Assembly: GCA_025345505.1 (NCBI GenBank)
Contig: JANVCC010009942.1
Coordinates: forward strand, 1,443,151 to 1,507,150
Reading direction: 5' to 3'
DNA length: 64,000 nt
DNA from: Todiramphus chloris collaris
Taxonomy: Eukaryota; Chordata; Aves; Coraciiformes; Alcedinidae
Part shown: in pieces, positions 35,186 through 46,862 of the stretch
How positions within the stretch are numbered: the stretch's first letter is position 1
How the letters are laid out: every line of letters begins with the position of its first letter
Notes under the pieces: model-generated
Told to the model about the DNA's origin: nothing
Databases searched by the model: none
The model's input: the letters and a program-made list of their open reading frames with translations, nothing else
Translations under genes and position numbers: made by a program

Positions 35186-35491
35186 AGCCTACAAGAAAGC
35201 TAGGGAGGGACTGTTTACAAGTGCTTGTAGTGATAGGACAAGGGGCAATGGTTTTAAACTAGTGAAGGGTAGATTTAGATTGGACATTAGGAGGAAGTTC
35301 TTTCCTATGAGGGTGGTGGTACACTGGAATAGGTTGCTCAGGGAAGTAGTAGAGTACCCATCCCTGGAGACATGCTTGATGGGGCTCTGAGCAAGCTGAT
35401 GTAGTTAAAGATGTCCCTGCTTACTACATGGTGGTTGGACCAGATGACCTTTAGAGGTCCCTTCCAACTGAAGACATTCTATGATTCTACA
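35186..35491 (+). mobile_element. CR1 LINE 3'-terminal fragment
   Basis: Sense CR1 3' end: '[61 protein letters not shown]' is readable. It ends with the tail CATTCTATGATTCTACA. It is 5'-truncated. It is close in type to the copies at 37644-38149 and 59286-60088. Confidence 0.9.
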
Positions 35492-35689
35492 TATCCTGTA
35501 CATCTGGAAGACCTGCATGTGAATCCAGTAACAGAATCACAAACTAGAAAAGGCACCTCAATTTTATCCTACTGTTAAGGATTCTATTAACCTTGCTCAG
35601 TCATCAAATTAAACCTTCTACTACCACTACAGCCATATAATTCCTTGCACAAAGTAACCAAAATCTATTCTTCCAACTCACCTAGTCTG

Positions 35690-36560
35690 CCCTGGAATCT
35701 TGCTTCCCTGATAGTCACCTTCTATTCAGACTAAATTGCTTCCTGTCCACTGCATACAATTTTTTTTTTTTTTTTTTTTTGTACTGATACTTCCTTCTGT
35801 TTAAGCAATATCTTAATCCTTTGTGGTTCTGACTTTATTTCTCAATTGCTATCAATTTTAATCACCTGTTTAAGAGGATTCAGCAGCATGGCATCATATT
35901 AAAGGTCCACATCATACTTGTTCCAGCATGGATAAATCTTTCTCAAACTTGAGTAATAATAAATGTATACTATATTCCAGTTGGATGGCTTTTTATTATA
36001 CAAGACAGTATTCATTTCAGTAGTGTGAAAAGCTTGCCTTATGCATTCTAGAATCCCATTTTTCCTTTTAGCAGCAACCTCACATTGTTAATTGAAAAAG
36101 TCCATCTGTGACCTGAGACTGAGGTCTGTCTTGTCTTCTGTACTTTGAAGTTGATAGACCTCCAACTTATAGCAGGAATAGTTGTTATTAAGTGCCCATA
36201 CATGCATGACTTTTTATTTCAAGTTATTAAATTTATTTATATTTCAGCTGGTCCATTAGGTCACTAACATCTTCATAGGAGATAATCATAGTCTTCTGCT
36301 TATTGATGATTCCTCATGACTTAAAATAAATCAAGTCAACCAAAGCACAAAGGAAACTTTTCTGCAACCTACCCAATCCTTATAGATACCTCTCCAGCAG
36401 AGCCTTCTGCCTGCCCTTTAGATAACAATTTGTTCAACTTGCAGTTCTTAAACTGATCACTGCCTTCTCTACACTAACAAATCAACACATATGGGACATG
36501 GTATCAAATGTTTCTGTAAAGTCTGACTAGTTTAAATCTATTGCATTTTCTTACCTAGAA
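35690..36560 (-). mobile_element. Ancient CR1/L3-like LINE relic
   Basis: Strongly decayed antisense LINE. On the minus strand, 'DFTETFDTMSHM' at about 36530-36495 corresponds to the RT block DF-KAFDTV-H. Further on come the region equivalent to W-LN--KC-V-H (around 36240-36200) and the post-RT region (around 36110-35920). A T-run at 35760-35780 interrupts it. Many indels make the boundaries approximate. Confidence 0.5.
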
Positions 36561-37643
36561 AATTATTTAGGGAAGAAAGATTACAGCTTAGAGAACTCTA
36601 TTCCAAAGCAGTAATGCATTTTATTATTATTTTCTTTTTAACTCTGTACTTTTTTCTTCTCCTTCAAACATATTCAGTGAACCATCATACACCATACTGC
36701 CCACACCCTAAATAACAGGAAGCCAGTAATAAACTTTTAAAAACCAGCAATAATTATACATCTCTACAAGAGATGACTTCCACTCTGAAATGTATATAGA
36801 TTGTGTTTGAGACATAATTTTCTGTCAAGATGCAGTATAAAGTTATCAACAATAAAATATATAGGAAATATTTTACCCATAGAATCACAGAGCCATAGAA
36901 TCATCAAGGTTGGAAAAGACCTTTCAGATCATCATATCTGTTTTCTTTCTTTTTGACACTTGCTGGTGTTACTAATCCCTTATAAGCTCTTCACAGTGCT
37001 TTAAAGAATGCAGTCCAAGAGAACAGATCATATAGCTTCAAAAATTTCAAGTGGTTAGGTTTTAAACAAAGTTTTTCTCAGATATCAGGTGGACAAAAAG
37101 GCCTCATCTATCTGACAGCTGTAAGTGAAACATTTAACTGAATACTATTGGCCAGTCTAAACCTTATACTGAGGTAAAGAATAATATACAGTTTTAATTG
37201 GAGTATGGCCACTTTGCTAAAGTGATATTTTAATAGAAAAGTATGTCAGTGGATTCTAAATCCAAAATGCGAGTCGTATTAATATAAATGGCTTTCCTAC
37301 GGAAGCCTTATTTAGACCTATACAGATTCATATTTATAAGGCACAAGAGTAAGACTCAGGAGTTAACTAAAGCATATTTATATTATATTAAGCTGCCTCA
37401 TAACAGTATTTGCTAGTATTACAGCAAAAGTATATAATCAACTGCAGCACATACAGTGGACCATGCTGTTTGATGAGCCATTTAGGTTCAGTGAATAAAT
37501 TGTCAGAATCACACTGCAAAATAAACTTGTCTCTTTAGTAAGCTTTTCTGAACCACGTGAGGTTCAAGAATTACAGACTGTCCATTTCCTACACAAGCAA
37601 TACTTTTCATCCCAGCAGTGAACAGGAAGAGACTGGTTTTCTC
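36561..37643. other. AT-rich spacer with one CR1 tail
   Basis: Mostly unique AT-rich sequence. Apart from the CR1 tail at 36878-36945, nothing was recognised. Confidence 0.5.
36878..36945 (-). mobile_element. CR1 LINE terminal tail only
   Basis: The plus strand reads CATAGAATCACAGAGCCATAG, then AATCATCAAGGTTGGAAAAGACCT, then TCAGATCATCA. This is the reverse complement of the last ~65 bases of CR1 elements. It is one of the extremely short 5'-truncated copies. Confidence 0.85.
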
Positions 37644-38149
37644 GTCTCTGGAGCCTTCAACATAAGAAGGACATGAACCTGATGGACTCCCAGAGGAGGC
37701 CCACAAAAATTACCAAACCTGGAACACCTCACCTATGAAGACAGTCTGAGAGAGTTGGGGTTGTTCAGCCTGCAGAAGAGAAGGCTTCAGGGAGACCTTA
37801 TAGTGGCCTTGCAGTACCTGATGGGGACTGACAAGAAAGCTGGGGAGGCACTTTTTACAAGAACTTGTAGTGATAGGTCAGGGGGCAATGGTTTTAAACA
37901 AGATAAGGGTAGATTTATATTGGACATTAGGAGGAAGTTCTTTATTGTAAGGCTGGTGGAACACTGGAACAGGTTGCCCAGGGAGGTGGTGCAGGCGCCA
38001 CCCCTGGAGACATTCAAGGTCATGATTGATATGGCTCTGAGCAAGCTGATCTAGTTAACAATGTCCCTGCTCACTGCAGAGGGGATTGGACTAGATGACC
38101 CTTATGGGTCTCTTCCAACTCAATTAATTCTACGACTCTGATTCTATTC
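37644..38149 (+). mobile_element. CR1 LINE 3' fragment
   Basis: Sense CR1 covering the C-terminal end of ORF2. It starts near 'RSLEPST-EGHEPDGLPEEAHKNYQTWNTSPMKTV' in a degraded frame. From 37755 there is an open 99-codon stretch (GLFSLQKRRLQGDLIVALQYL, SGGNGFKQDKGRF, LDIRRKFFIVRLVEHWNRLPREVVQAPPLETFK). The 3' end is a diverged tail (TTCTACGACTCTGATTCTATT). Confidence 0.9.
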
Positions 38150-38209
38150 ATACTAGCATGGAGTTTATAAAACTCTAACCATTGCTGCAGTTTCTCATAG
38201 ACAACTAAC

Positions 38210-38655
38210 TGTATGACCCAACAGCAGAATGGCGAGGGAAGACTGCAGGAAAATCAATATGATTAATAGGCAAACTTCATTTATTGTCACACTTGCAGCT
38301 ACTTATATACTATTATGCTAATCACTAATACATGCTGATTGGAGTACACACAAGTTATACATATTCATGATAGTTCCCATAGGTCCATTCAAGAAGTCAC
38401 ACTCTCCCTACAACCACCCCTTGGTGGTCCCAGCTGCTACATAGCTCCTCTTTCCATTGACCAAAACATCCTGATATCATCTTATGCTGATATAATGTCC
38501 CTCTTTCTGTTAACCAAACTATCCTATTATTATCCTAATGTTCCTCCTCAAGGATATCCTGTCCCTGCAGCTAGGCTAGGCCTCATGCCTAGCTTCTGCT
38601 AATATATCTTGCAATGAGCCGTGGCCCTTGTTCTCAAGCCATTCCCCAAGACGCA
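38210..38655 (-). mobile_element. Solo LTR, antisense (family B, copy 2)
   Basis: 446 bases. On the minus strand it starts TGCGTCTTGGGGAATGGCTT and ends GGGTCATACA. It has TATATAAG (reverse complement of about 38302-38309) and AATAAA (complement of 38280-38285). The flanks ACTAAC (38204-38209) and ACTGAT (38656-38661) may be a decayed 6-bp duplication (4 of 6 match). The first ~30 bases (GGGGAATGGCTTGAG... against GAGGAATGGCTCAAGG...), the CCAATCAG-to-TATA region and the length match the LTR at 22464-22907. No internal viral sequence. Confidence 0.75.
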
Positions 38656-40755
38656 ACTGATTAATATTCTTTTGTATCACTTTCAGACTTCAATCGGTAC
38701 ACAGATAGAATATTATCTAAAAGTAGGTTACCATTGCCAGATTATTTTCCAGTTATTTTACACATCCGAGTCTTAATAAAAAGAAAAGGGAGGAAAGATG
38801 AAAATGTGGTTTTTACCATATGTCACAGTGAAAATGGAAGGTTTTTCATCCACTTCTACAGTTCACACTAATTATAAAACAAAGACAAAGAAAACACAGC
38901 TATATGTCCACAGCTTTCATTTGCATGACACTTGAAGTGCCCTCCTGTGCTAACATTAGGCATCAATTATTTTCAGACTGCATAACCTGTCACCTTTAAT
39001 AAAAGCTAGTCAAGCAGGGAGAATTGCAGCATATGCTGAATTTGGCAACAGCCTATCAGCATTTTATCCTAAGACCTGCAAAACTGCAGGGCAAAAGGAT
39101 AGGCCTGCTCCAAAAACTAATTTCCAAATAACTTCTAAATAGGTTATTTTCTGCAAATATTAAGTCTTAAAAGTGGAAAACTTACTCCAAGAAGGACAAA
39201 ATTGGGTTCATACTGTTGCCGCTATCATCCTAGATTCTTCTTCTGTTTAAAAAAAAGGAAATAAAATGAGATGTGAATTATGGGATCACAACTGCCCATT
39301 TTGCATATGTTTAAATTTGGTATCCTTTTGTTTCAAAGCAGCAAACATAATTTACTCTAAGTATCATCAACAAAATTTCCATAAGGCATTTCCTTTCAAT
39401 AAAATCAAATTGATTGATTTAATTTGGGTTTTTTCCTAAAATTATCTGTACAAAAATAGTGCTATGATGCCAAAAGAAAAGCCTCTTCCTCTAAATTTTG
39501 GAGTCACTCCAAGTCCTAGACATTTCCCTCACTGCTTTCCATTTTTCATTATGCCATTAATCTCATTGCTTATACACAATTCTTTGAACACAGAAGTATG
39601 ATATTTTAAAAATATATTCCTATGGCTGGTATTGTGACATTGCAACAGCATGAAAAAAAATGATTGTGACTGTAGGCATATATAGAAGTGCCTGCTGTTG
39701 AACTTCAGTAGAACCCACACCCCTTTTTCCTGGTTATAAATTTTTCTGCAGCTCTTAAAAAACCAAATTTCATGCTGGAGTCTCCAGGAGCACTGAATGA
39801 GTACATATGAACAGATTTCCGGCACTACACAGAGAGCTATGTAGACATAGTAAGTGGCTAGAACGCAACACATGGGCAGGAGCAGCTCCTAATCTTGTTT
39901 CATTCATCTGAGAATCAGGCAATTAACTGCTCATAGGCCATTTCTCACAGCCAACAAATTAAAGTGCTTACAAATATAATCCAAGTTTCACCTATTGAAC
40001 CCATTTCGTACAGTAACATCATAAATATATTTTTTCTATGGATTTGTTGTTTTAAGATACATTTTTGAAAAATAATCAATGTGCTGTGGAGAGGAGGGGG
40101 AGAAGGTAGACTGTTAGTCATTAGGTTAGGTTTTAAAGATAAGATGTGCAAGATGAGGACACAAATCTTTAATGCCTTATTGGAGAGCTCAAGATAAGTT
40201 GCTTATCTTTGTCCATACAAACATTCCATATATTGACAAAATTTTCACCTCCTGTGAAACTGGCACTGTACAAACTCAGCCCCATAACTAAAAATATATC
40301 CCTTTTTGAAAATTTAAGTCTTCATTAGTAACAGCATGCAAGCTTCCAGAAATTAAACTCTTAGAAAATCACATATATCCATTTATGTACAGTTAAAATG
40401 TTGAGGCAAGGTTCCCTAAAAACATTACACAGCAAGAAGAAAAATTCCGCTTCTTTACTCCAGCAGAGGAATGTCAACAAACAGCACCATCTCCAGATGT
40501 CCTGAGAACTTTTTATTACTTAGTTGTTGCTTTCCTATAATTAAACTTTTTGTTCCAATAAGAAGTTCCAACCTTAAAAACATTTTTCCCCAATCTTCTG
40601 CTTATCAAATGTTATATTAAGCCACATATCTTACCTCTACTGGCTTTACTGAAGATAGAGCTTCCTAGATTATATTCTGGCACTTTTTAAAAAATTGCAC
40701 TTTTTAGAACTTCATGAATGAGAGAAATAGAAATATTTTTTTTCTTTTGTTTGAG
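38656..40755. other. Unique AT-rich stretch with no recognised gene
   Basis: No recognised gene or repeat. Frames at 39529-39873 (-) and 39945-40151 (-) have no recognisable domain. Confidence 0.5.
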
Positions 40756-43550
40756 TCCTTTTCCAACTGTTCCAGCTTGTGCCTGTTGCCCCTTGTCCTG
40801 TCACTGGGCACCACTGAAAAGAGACTGTCCCGACTGTCCCCTTCTTCTTGACATCTGCCCTTCAGATATTTATAAGCATTGATAAGCTCCCTTCTCAGAT
40901 TTCTCTTCTCCAGGCTAAACAGGCCCAGATCTCTCAGCCTTTCCTTGTAAGAGACATGTTCCAGAACCTTAAGCATCCTCATAGCCCTCCATTGGACTCT
41001 CCCTATTATTTCCTTGTCCCTCATGAACTGGGGAGACCAGAACTCACCACAGATGTGGCCTCTCCAGGGCAGAGTAGAGGGGGAAAAGAACTTCACTAGA
41101 CCTGTTTGTCACACTCTTCTAAAAGCACCCCCGGATACTGGCCACAAGGGAACAATCCTGCTTCATGGTTAACTTGTTGTCCACAAGGACTCCAAGGCCC
41201 TTCTCCATGGACCTGCTTTCCAGCAGGTCAACCCCTAATCTGTAATGGTGCATATGTTATTCATCCCCATGTGCAGGACTCTACATTTGTCCTTGTTAAA
41301 TTTCATGAGATTCGTCTCCACCCAACTCTCCATCCTATCCAGTTCCCACTGAACGTCAGCAGACCCTTCCAATGTATCATCCAATCGTCTGAGCCAATGC
41401 TCCTTTGCATCATTGGCAAACATGCTGAGCGTACACTCTATCTCTTCATCCAGGTTATTGATGAAGATGATAAGACTGGACTCCTTGGGGAACAGCAATA
41501 GCTACAGGCCTTCAACTAGGCTCTGCACCATTGATGATAACCCTCTGAGCTCTATTGTTCAGACAGTTCTGAATCCATTTTACAGTCCCCTTCTGTAACC
41601 CACACTTCTTGAATTTACCTATGAGGATGTTATGGGAAGTGGTGTCAGAAGCCTTGCTGAAGCTGAGGAACATCCACTGCTCTCCCTGCATCTACCCATT
41701 CAGTCACACCAACATAGAAGACTAACAGATTAGTCAAATATGATTTCTCCTTGGTGAATCCATACTGACTACTCATAATAACCTTCCTTTCCTGCATGTG
41801 TGTAGAGATGACAATGACCTGTTCCATCACCTTTCAAGGGATGGAGGTGAGGCTGACTGGCCTGTAATGTCCTGGGTCCTCCTTCTTACCCTTTCTGAAG
41901 TCTGGAGTGACATTGTATTTCCTCCAGTCTTCAGGACGTCTCCCATTGTCCATGATCTTTTCAATGATGGTGGAGAGTGGCTTAGTAATAACACCTGCCA
42001 AGCTCCCTCATCACTCATGGGTGGATCCCATTGGGGACCATAGATTTGTGAGTGTCCAGTTTGCCTAAATGATCTTTTAAGTAATCCTCATCGACCAGTG
42101 GAGAGTCTTCCTTCCTCCAGACTTTCTCTCTTGCTTCTAGGGTCTCAGACTTCTGAGGGCTGGTCTTGGCAGTAAAGATTGAAGCAAAGAAAGTGTTCAG
42201 TGACTCTGCCTTCTGTGTATCCTCTGACACCAGGACACCCACCTCATTCAGCAGTGGGTCTACATTTTCCCTAGTGTTTCTTCTGCTACTGACATACTTG
42301 AAGAAGCCCTTCTTGTTCTCTCTTACATCATTTACCATATTTCATTCCAAGAGGGCTTTGGCCTTCTTAGTTGCATCCCTGCTACAACATTTCTATATTA
42401 CTCTGAAATGATCAGCCCCTTTTTCCACATACTGTAAACTTCCTTCTTCCATGTGAGTTTCTCCAGAAGCTCCTTGCTCATCCATGCAGGTCTCCTGCCT
42501 GTTCTACTTGATATTTTACTCAAAGGACTGATCTTGAGCTAGGAGAGAGTGATGGTTGAATATTAATCAGCTTTCTTGGGGTTTCCTTCCTTCCTAGAGT
42601 CCTAGCCCATGTGATTCCTCCAAGTACGTCTATGAAGCAGACAGAGTTAGCTGTCTTGAAGTCCATGGTTGCAATCCTATATATTGCCCTGCTTCTTTCT
42701 TGTGTGGTACTGAACTCCACTGTTTTGTGTTCACTACAATCAAGAGTGCCCTCTACCTTTATGTCCCCAACCAGATTTTCTTTCTTTGTTAATACAAGGT
42801 CCAGCAGTACACATATCCTCATTTGTTCTTCTACCACCTGTGTCAGAAAGTTGTCATCAATGCACTGCATGAACCTCCTGGACTGTGTGTGCCTCTCTGT
42901 TGGTTTTCCAGCAAATATCAGGGTGACTGAAGTCACACATGAGCATCAGGGCATGTGATCCTAAGCCTACTTCCAGCTGTTTGTAGAAGGCCTTATCAAC
43001 CTCCTCTTCCTACTACAGGCCACCTGTAGTAAACACCCACAACAGTTTTGCCCATATTAGCCTGCCCTTAATTTTTACCCATAAGCTTTCAACATGTTCT
43101 TGTACCCCTCCACCCCTTCTTCCCCCCAGAGCTTGATACATTCAAGTTGTTCTCATACAGAAAAGGACAACTTCACCTCCTCACCTTGCTGGTCTGTCTT
43201 TCCTAAAAAGTACATAGATGTCCCTGACAGCATCCCAGTCATGTGAGCTATCCCACCATAACTGCTATCTCCATAACTGCAATGAGATCACGGCCCTGAG
43301 ACTGCACTCAGATCTCTAGTTCTTCCTGGTTTTCCTTCACGCTGTGTGTGTTGGTGTACAGGTATTTCAGACACTTAATCAAGCAAGAATGTTTCTCTGG
43401 GGGGGTGCAAGAGGATTCACCATAGTCATAGCTAGCCTTAAGGTAGTTGGCCTTCTGACTCTCATTTTGGATGGCAGCTGAGGAACATTTGTTACTGCTC
43501 TGGGTGGCCTGGCATGTACCCCAGCTGGATAAGCTGACTGCTTTGGACTC
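40756..43550 (-). mobile_element. Long antisense CR1 LINE, decayed ORF2
   Basis: About 2.8 kb of antisense CR1. Minus-strand landmarks in order are: the ORF2 start (LKYLYTNTHSVKENQEEL, about 43390-43310), endonuclease end (CIDDNFLTQVVEEQMR, SEHKTVEFS where SDH is expected), linker (NKKGFFKYVSSRRNTRENV, SPLVDEDYLKDHL), RT pieces (MMEQVIV, YGFTKEKSYLTNLLVFY, FINNLDEEIECTLSMFANDAKE) and the C-terminal domain ([38 protein letters not shown]). FAND in place of F/YADD and many frameshifts show that it is dead. The 3' tail is missing. The 5' end is cut by the LTR at 43551. The linker matches the 18976-19632 copy. Confidence 0.9.
42015..42338 (-). pseudogene. CR1 ORF2 linker remnant
   Basis: 106 codons of the endonuclease-RT linker, open without a stop: ENKKGFFKYVSSRRNTRENV, DPLLNEVGVLVSEDTQKAESLN, FFASIFTAKTSPQ, KEDSPLVDEDYLKDHLGKLDTHKSM. 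The same series of blocks appears in sense at 18976-19632, so the two copies belong to one CR1 subfamily, distinct from that at 31.6 and 61 kb (which has HPLLDA-GN...EEKA). There is no RT directly in frame downstream. Confidence 0.88.
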
Positions 43551-44048
43551 TGTCACTGTTTATACCAGAAGCGGAGAGATGCAGCAACACACAAATTCAG
43601 CAAGAGAAGGCAAAGAAGCAACTTTATTAATTTATAACCCCGTTTTATATACCCTAGTCCCATAAGGTGATTGGTCAGTGATCACTCATCTGCTAGGGTG
43701 ATTGTCTAAAGTCCTACAACACCCATTGCAAAATATTTTTCCAACGTACCATAAATAGAACTTAGCAAAACACCACGTGTTGGTCCAGCTTACAAAAACC
43801 ATCCTACTGTTTCTTATAACTTGTGTGAGAAAGGCAGGACTCTCACCAAATATTGTGAGAACCTAAGAAAATCCCTCTACTAGCAGCTTTTCAGCATCCA
43901 CAGGACCTCACCCCCCAAGTCCTTCAATTTACAGTTCTATTGTACATCTTCTCTTTACCAAAACCAGGAAGCAACAATTAGGAAAATACTATTTTTGCCA
44001 TTTTAGAATAGGATTCTGAGCTTCTAAAACTTCCTCAGTCCCACAACA
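43551..44048 (-). mobile_element. Solo LTR, antisense (family D)
   Basis: 498 bases. On the minus strand it runs from TGTTGTGGGACTGAGG to GTATAAACAGTGACA. It has GGTATATAAAAC (complement of about 43643-43652) and AATAAA (complement of 43623-43628), in the order expected for U3-R-U5. The flanks GACTC (43546-43550) and GACAC (44049-44053) form a 5-bp duplication with one mismatch. It shares the ACTTGGGGGGTG block with other LTRs here (43909-43920). It lies at the 5' edge of the antisense CR1. No viral genes. Confidence 0.85.
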
Positions 44049-45956
44049 GACACCTGTGCAATGATGCACAGGGGTTTTCAAGGCCATAAAAAACGCGCCT
44101 TCTTTTGTTACAAATTTCTCTTCTGTAAAATGCCCACTAAGGTACCTTAACAAACCCTTGACAAAAGCAATAAATCAATTTTCAGCATATTTTAACTTGC
44201 AGTCTACCAAAGCCTGAGGGTTTTCTTTTGCCAGACCTTCAATGTGTACGGTAAAGCCAATAGATACTTTTCCTGAGGGAGTGGTTTTGTTCCGGGGGAA
44301 AGAGTATCATTCATGTTTGTGAAAGTACTAATCTCAAGAAAATGATATTACTTTACTGCATTTTTTTTTCATTAGTAATACTGTGATGGATTAATTATAT
44401 CACATTTATTCTTTCAGTTTATGCATCACAGCTATTTTTCAGTTCTCTTGGAGCTCAAATAATGGTCTCTCTCCCAGACTTACTACTTTTACTGTGGCTT
44501 TTTTGTTAATAATAGTGTGGACTTTTCTTTTTGATTTCTTTGTATTTACCACTTTTACAGATTTCTCATGAGGAAACACAGCCAGAGAAGAGGTTAAAGT
44601 TAAAATAGAGCCACAAACAGAAACTAGAACAAAAGAATGAATTGCTATGCAGTAACAAACAGAATAAGAACATATGATTAATTACAAGAAAAACGAACAG
44701 AGACCTTGTACTTGTAAAGGCATGATATGGGAAGAAATATATAAAATAAATATATTCCCTAATTTTCATCCCATTTTGACTATTCTGATAACTGATAAAA
44801 TACATTAGGCAGTAACTCTGCAAATGACACTATGGTCAGCACAAGCTAATTCACTAACATACATTTAATTCTCATTAGATTTTCTAGGGGAAAAAAAATG
44901 TGTTTGCCATTACCTTTTCCATATGCACACACTTTTCTACAAATATAAAATCCTACAACTGAAGAAAACAGGTGAAGATTTAAGACATATGCAGCCACAG
45001 TTGGTTTCTTGTAATTGAAACAATCAAAACATGGTAGTTTGTTTTTCAGAGAATTATGCAAGTCACACTTCATTCACCATGAAGCACACTAGAGATTGAT
45101 GTGCTTTCTGTGACAATATAAGCTTTAGGGGTTCCAGTCCCTATCTCTGCTGGTGACAAATCATGCAAGATGATAGCATTGTGGAATACTTAATATAACA
45201 AAATAGGAATGGAAGAAACATTAGAGAACATTGTCAGTAGGAAATTCAAAAAATGCAAAAACTTCACATCTCCATAATATCTTTTGCAAGGCTGTAGGTA
45301 ACTGTTGAGAATTCCCGTGTTATTAGCTATTGAAGAGGTGCAAGACAACAGTGATTAACTAAACGTGGTACACAGAGTAATTGAAATAAATTACAGAAGC
45401 TTAATTGTTTTAATCTCTGTTCATCCACAGAGGCAACTCAAAGTGCTGACTTGTAGCTGAATACATCACATCTGTTGTCTTTTTAACTACTTTAATTAAA
45501 TCTTTATACCAAAGTGCAGATAAAAAGTTAGAAACAATCACAAAAATAACAGTTGTTTGTAAGATAACAAGAGTTCTGATCAGACTTCTGATCTTTCTTA
45601 AGGAAACATAAATGTTTAGCTGGAACTGCATCACTACACAAGGTACAGCACAACCAAGGAAGACAGAGAACAGTTTGGAAAATATGAAGAAGCACTTTCA
45701 ACAGAAGTGTTTATGACAACTATTATAAATATGCTGCTATTACCTAGCCATCAAACCCTAGTTTGGGTTTTTTTTAAATCTTGTAATCTAGATAGTAACA
45801 TAGTAGCTTTTGATTCTATCAAGAGAAAACACAAAAAGGAAATTCAAGACAGTTATTTTTATATAACTTTGTGAGATTTTTCAGTCTGAAGTGATCCCAA
45901 AAGGCACAGGGTGGAAAAGAACTGTAAGGGTAATTAGGTAGATAAGTAATAACAGG
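44049..45956. other. Unique AT-rich stretch with no recognised gene
   Basis: No recognised gene. Next to the LTR there is a small perfect hairpin (CCTGTGCA-ATGA-TGCACAGG, 44053-44072). Whether the antisense CR1 resumes here upstream of the LTR is unclear. Confidence 0.5.
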
Positions 45957-46054
45957 TATCATAGAATCTTCTGGTTGGGAGAGAGCTTCAAGATCATCAA
46001 GTCCAACCATTAAACCAGCAATTCCAGGTCATTGTTGTCTGTCATTTATACTAG
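45957..46054 (-). mobile_element. CR1 LINE 3'-terminal fragment
   Basis: The plus strand reads ATCATAGAATCTTCTGGTTGG, then AGATCATCAAGTCCAACCATTAAACCAGCAATTCCA, the reverse complement of a CR1 3' end. The 808-bp LTR begins at 46055, right beside it. Confidence 0.85.
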
Positions 46055-46862
46055 TGTCCTGGTTTGAGTGAAAACAGAACTAATTCTGTTCAGTAACTTT
46101 ACTTTTCGGCTCAGTTCTTTTAATTAACTGCACTTTCTGAAGTTAGCATCCTGTTTTCATAGACAGCGTCTGCTTCTAGCAGTGATAACACCTCATGTTT
46201 AGAGTTACTACCAAGGATTGGTGTGCAGACCAAGGCCACTGCTGGGTCCTGTGTACCACATTGGGGGGTGCAGAAAGTGAAAGGCTGCACCTTCAGGGAG
46301 GAGCAGACAGGATGGGTGACTCTAAAGTGACCAACAAGGTATTCCATCCCGTATACTCCATATTTGGTCTAGAGCTGAGGGACCCGAAGGGTCTCTGGGC
46401 TCTTCTCTCCCCTCTTGGACTGCTTTGCCAGCTTTTGCTTGACTTGGCTCGGGTACTCTTTCAGATCCTTCCTTGGAGCACCCAAGGAGGACTCTGTTCA
46501 TTCTGCCTTCGATCCAATCTGCATGTTCCTGAACCCAGTACCAGAATCCAGCTCCTGAACACAGCTCCCGTCTGCTGCGGGGCCCAGTCTGGGACTCCCC
46601 CGGTGCCTGCACAACATCACTGGTGACAGTGATGTAATTACCATCAGGGGGGTTGGGTTCAATATTGGTTTTGTATATATTTGTATATATTCCATTTGTA
46701 TAATTATTAATTTCCTTTTCATTAAAGCTGTTCTAGTTTCCTTTTCTAATTGTTAAGTCTCTCTCCCTTATTCCCTTTCTCTTCCCCTTTGGGGAGGGAG
46801 GGGGGTTAACAGAGAGCGTCTGTTATAGGTTTAAGGGGCTGCCCTGACCCTAAACCGTGACA
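46055..46862 (+). mobile_element. Solo LTR with perfect 5-bp duplication (family E, ERVL-like)
   Basis: 808 bases from TGTCCTGGTTTGAGTG to AAACCGTGACA, flanked by ACTAG at 46050-46054 and 46863-46867. The TGTCCTGGTTT start is shared by many avian ERVL-type LTRs (from family knowledge), and a 5-bp duplication fits class III. A poly(A) signal ATTAAA lies at 46721-46726, after repeated TTTGTATATAT words. A short block (46259-46310) resembles 22636-22685 of the family B LTR. Only the LTR is present. Open frames in it (for example 46195-46626) are GC-rich chance frames. Confidence 0.93.

Noticed and set aside
39529-39873. 114-codon minus-strand frame rich in Cys and aromatic residues
   Set aside because: No recognisable domain, and the composition is as expected for chance in AT-rich DNA.
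46195-46626. 143-codon plus-strand frame
   Set aside because: It lies entirely inside the solo LTR with TSD at 46055-46862. The composition is GC-rich, and no retroviral or host domain is recognisable.
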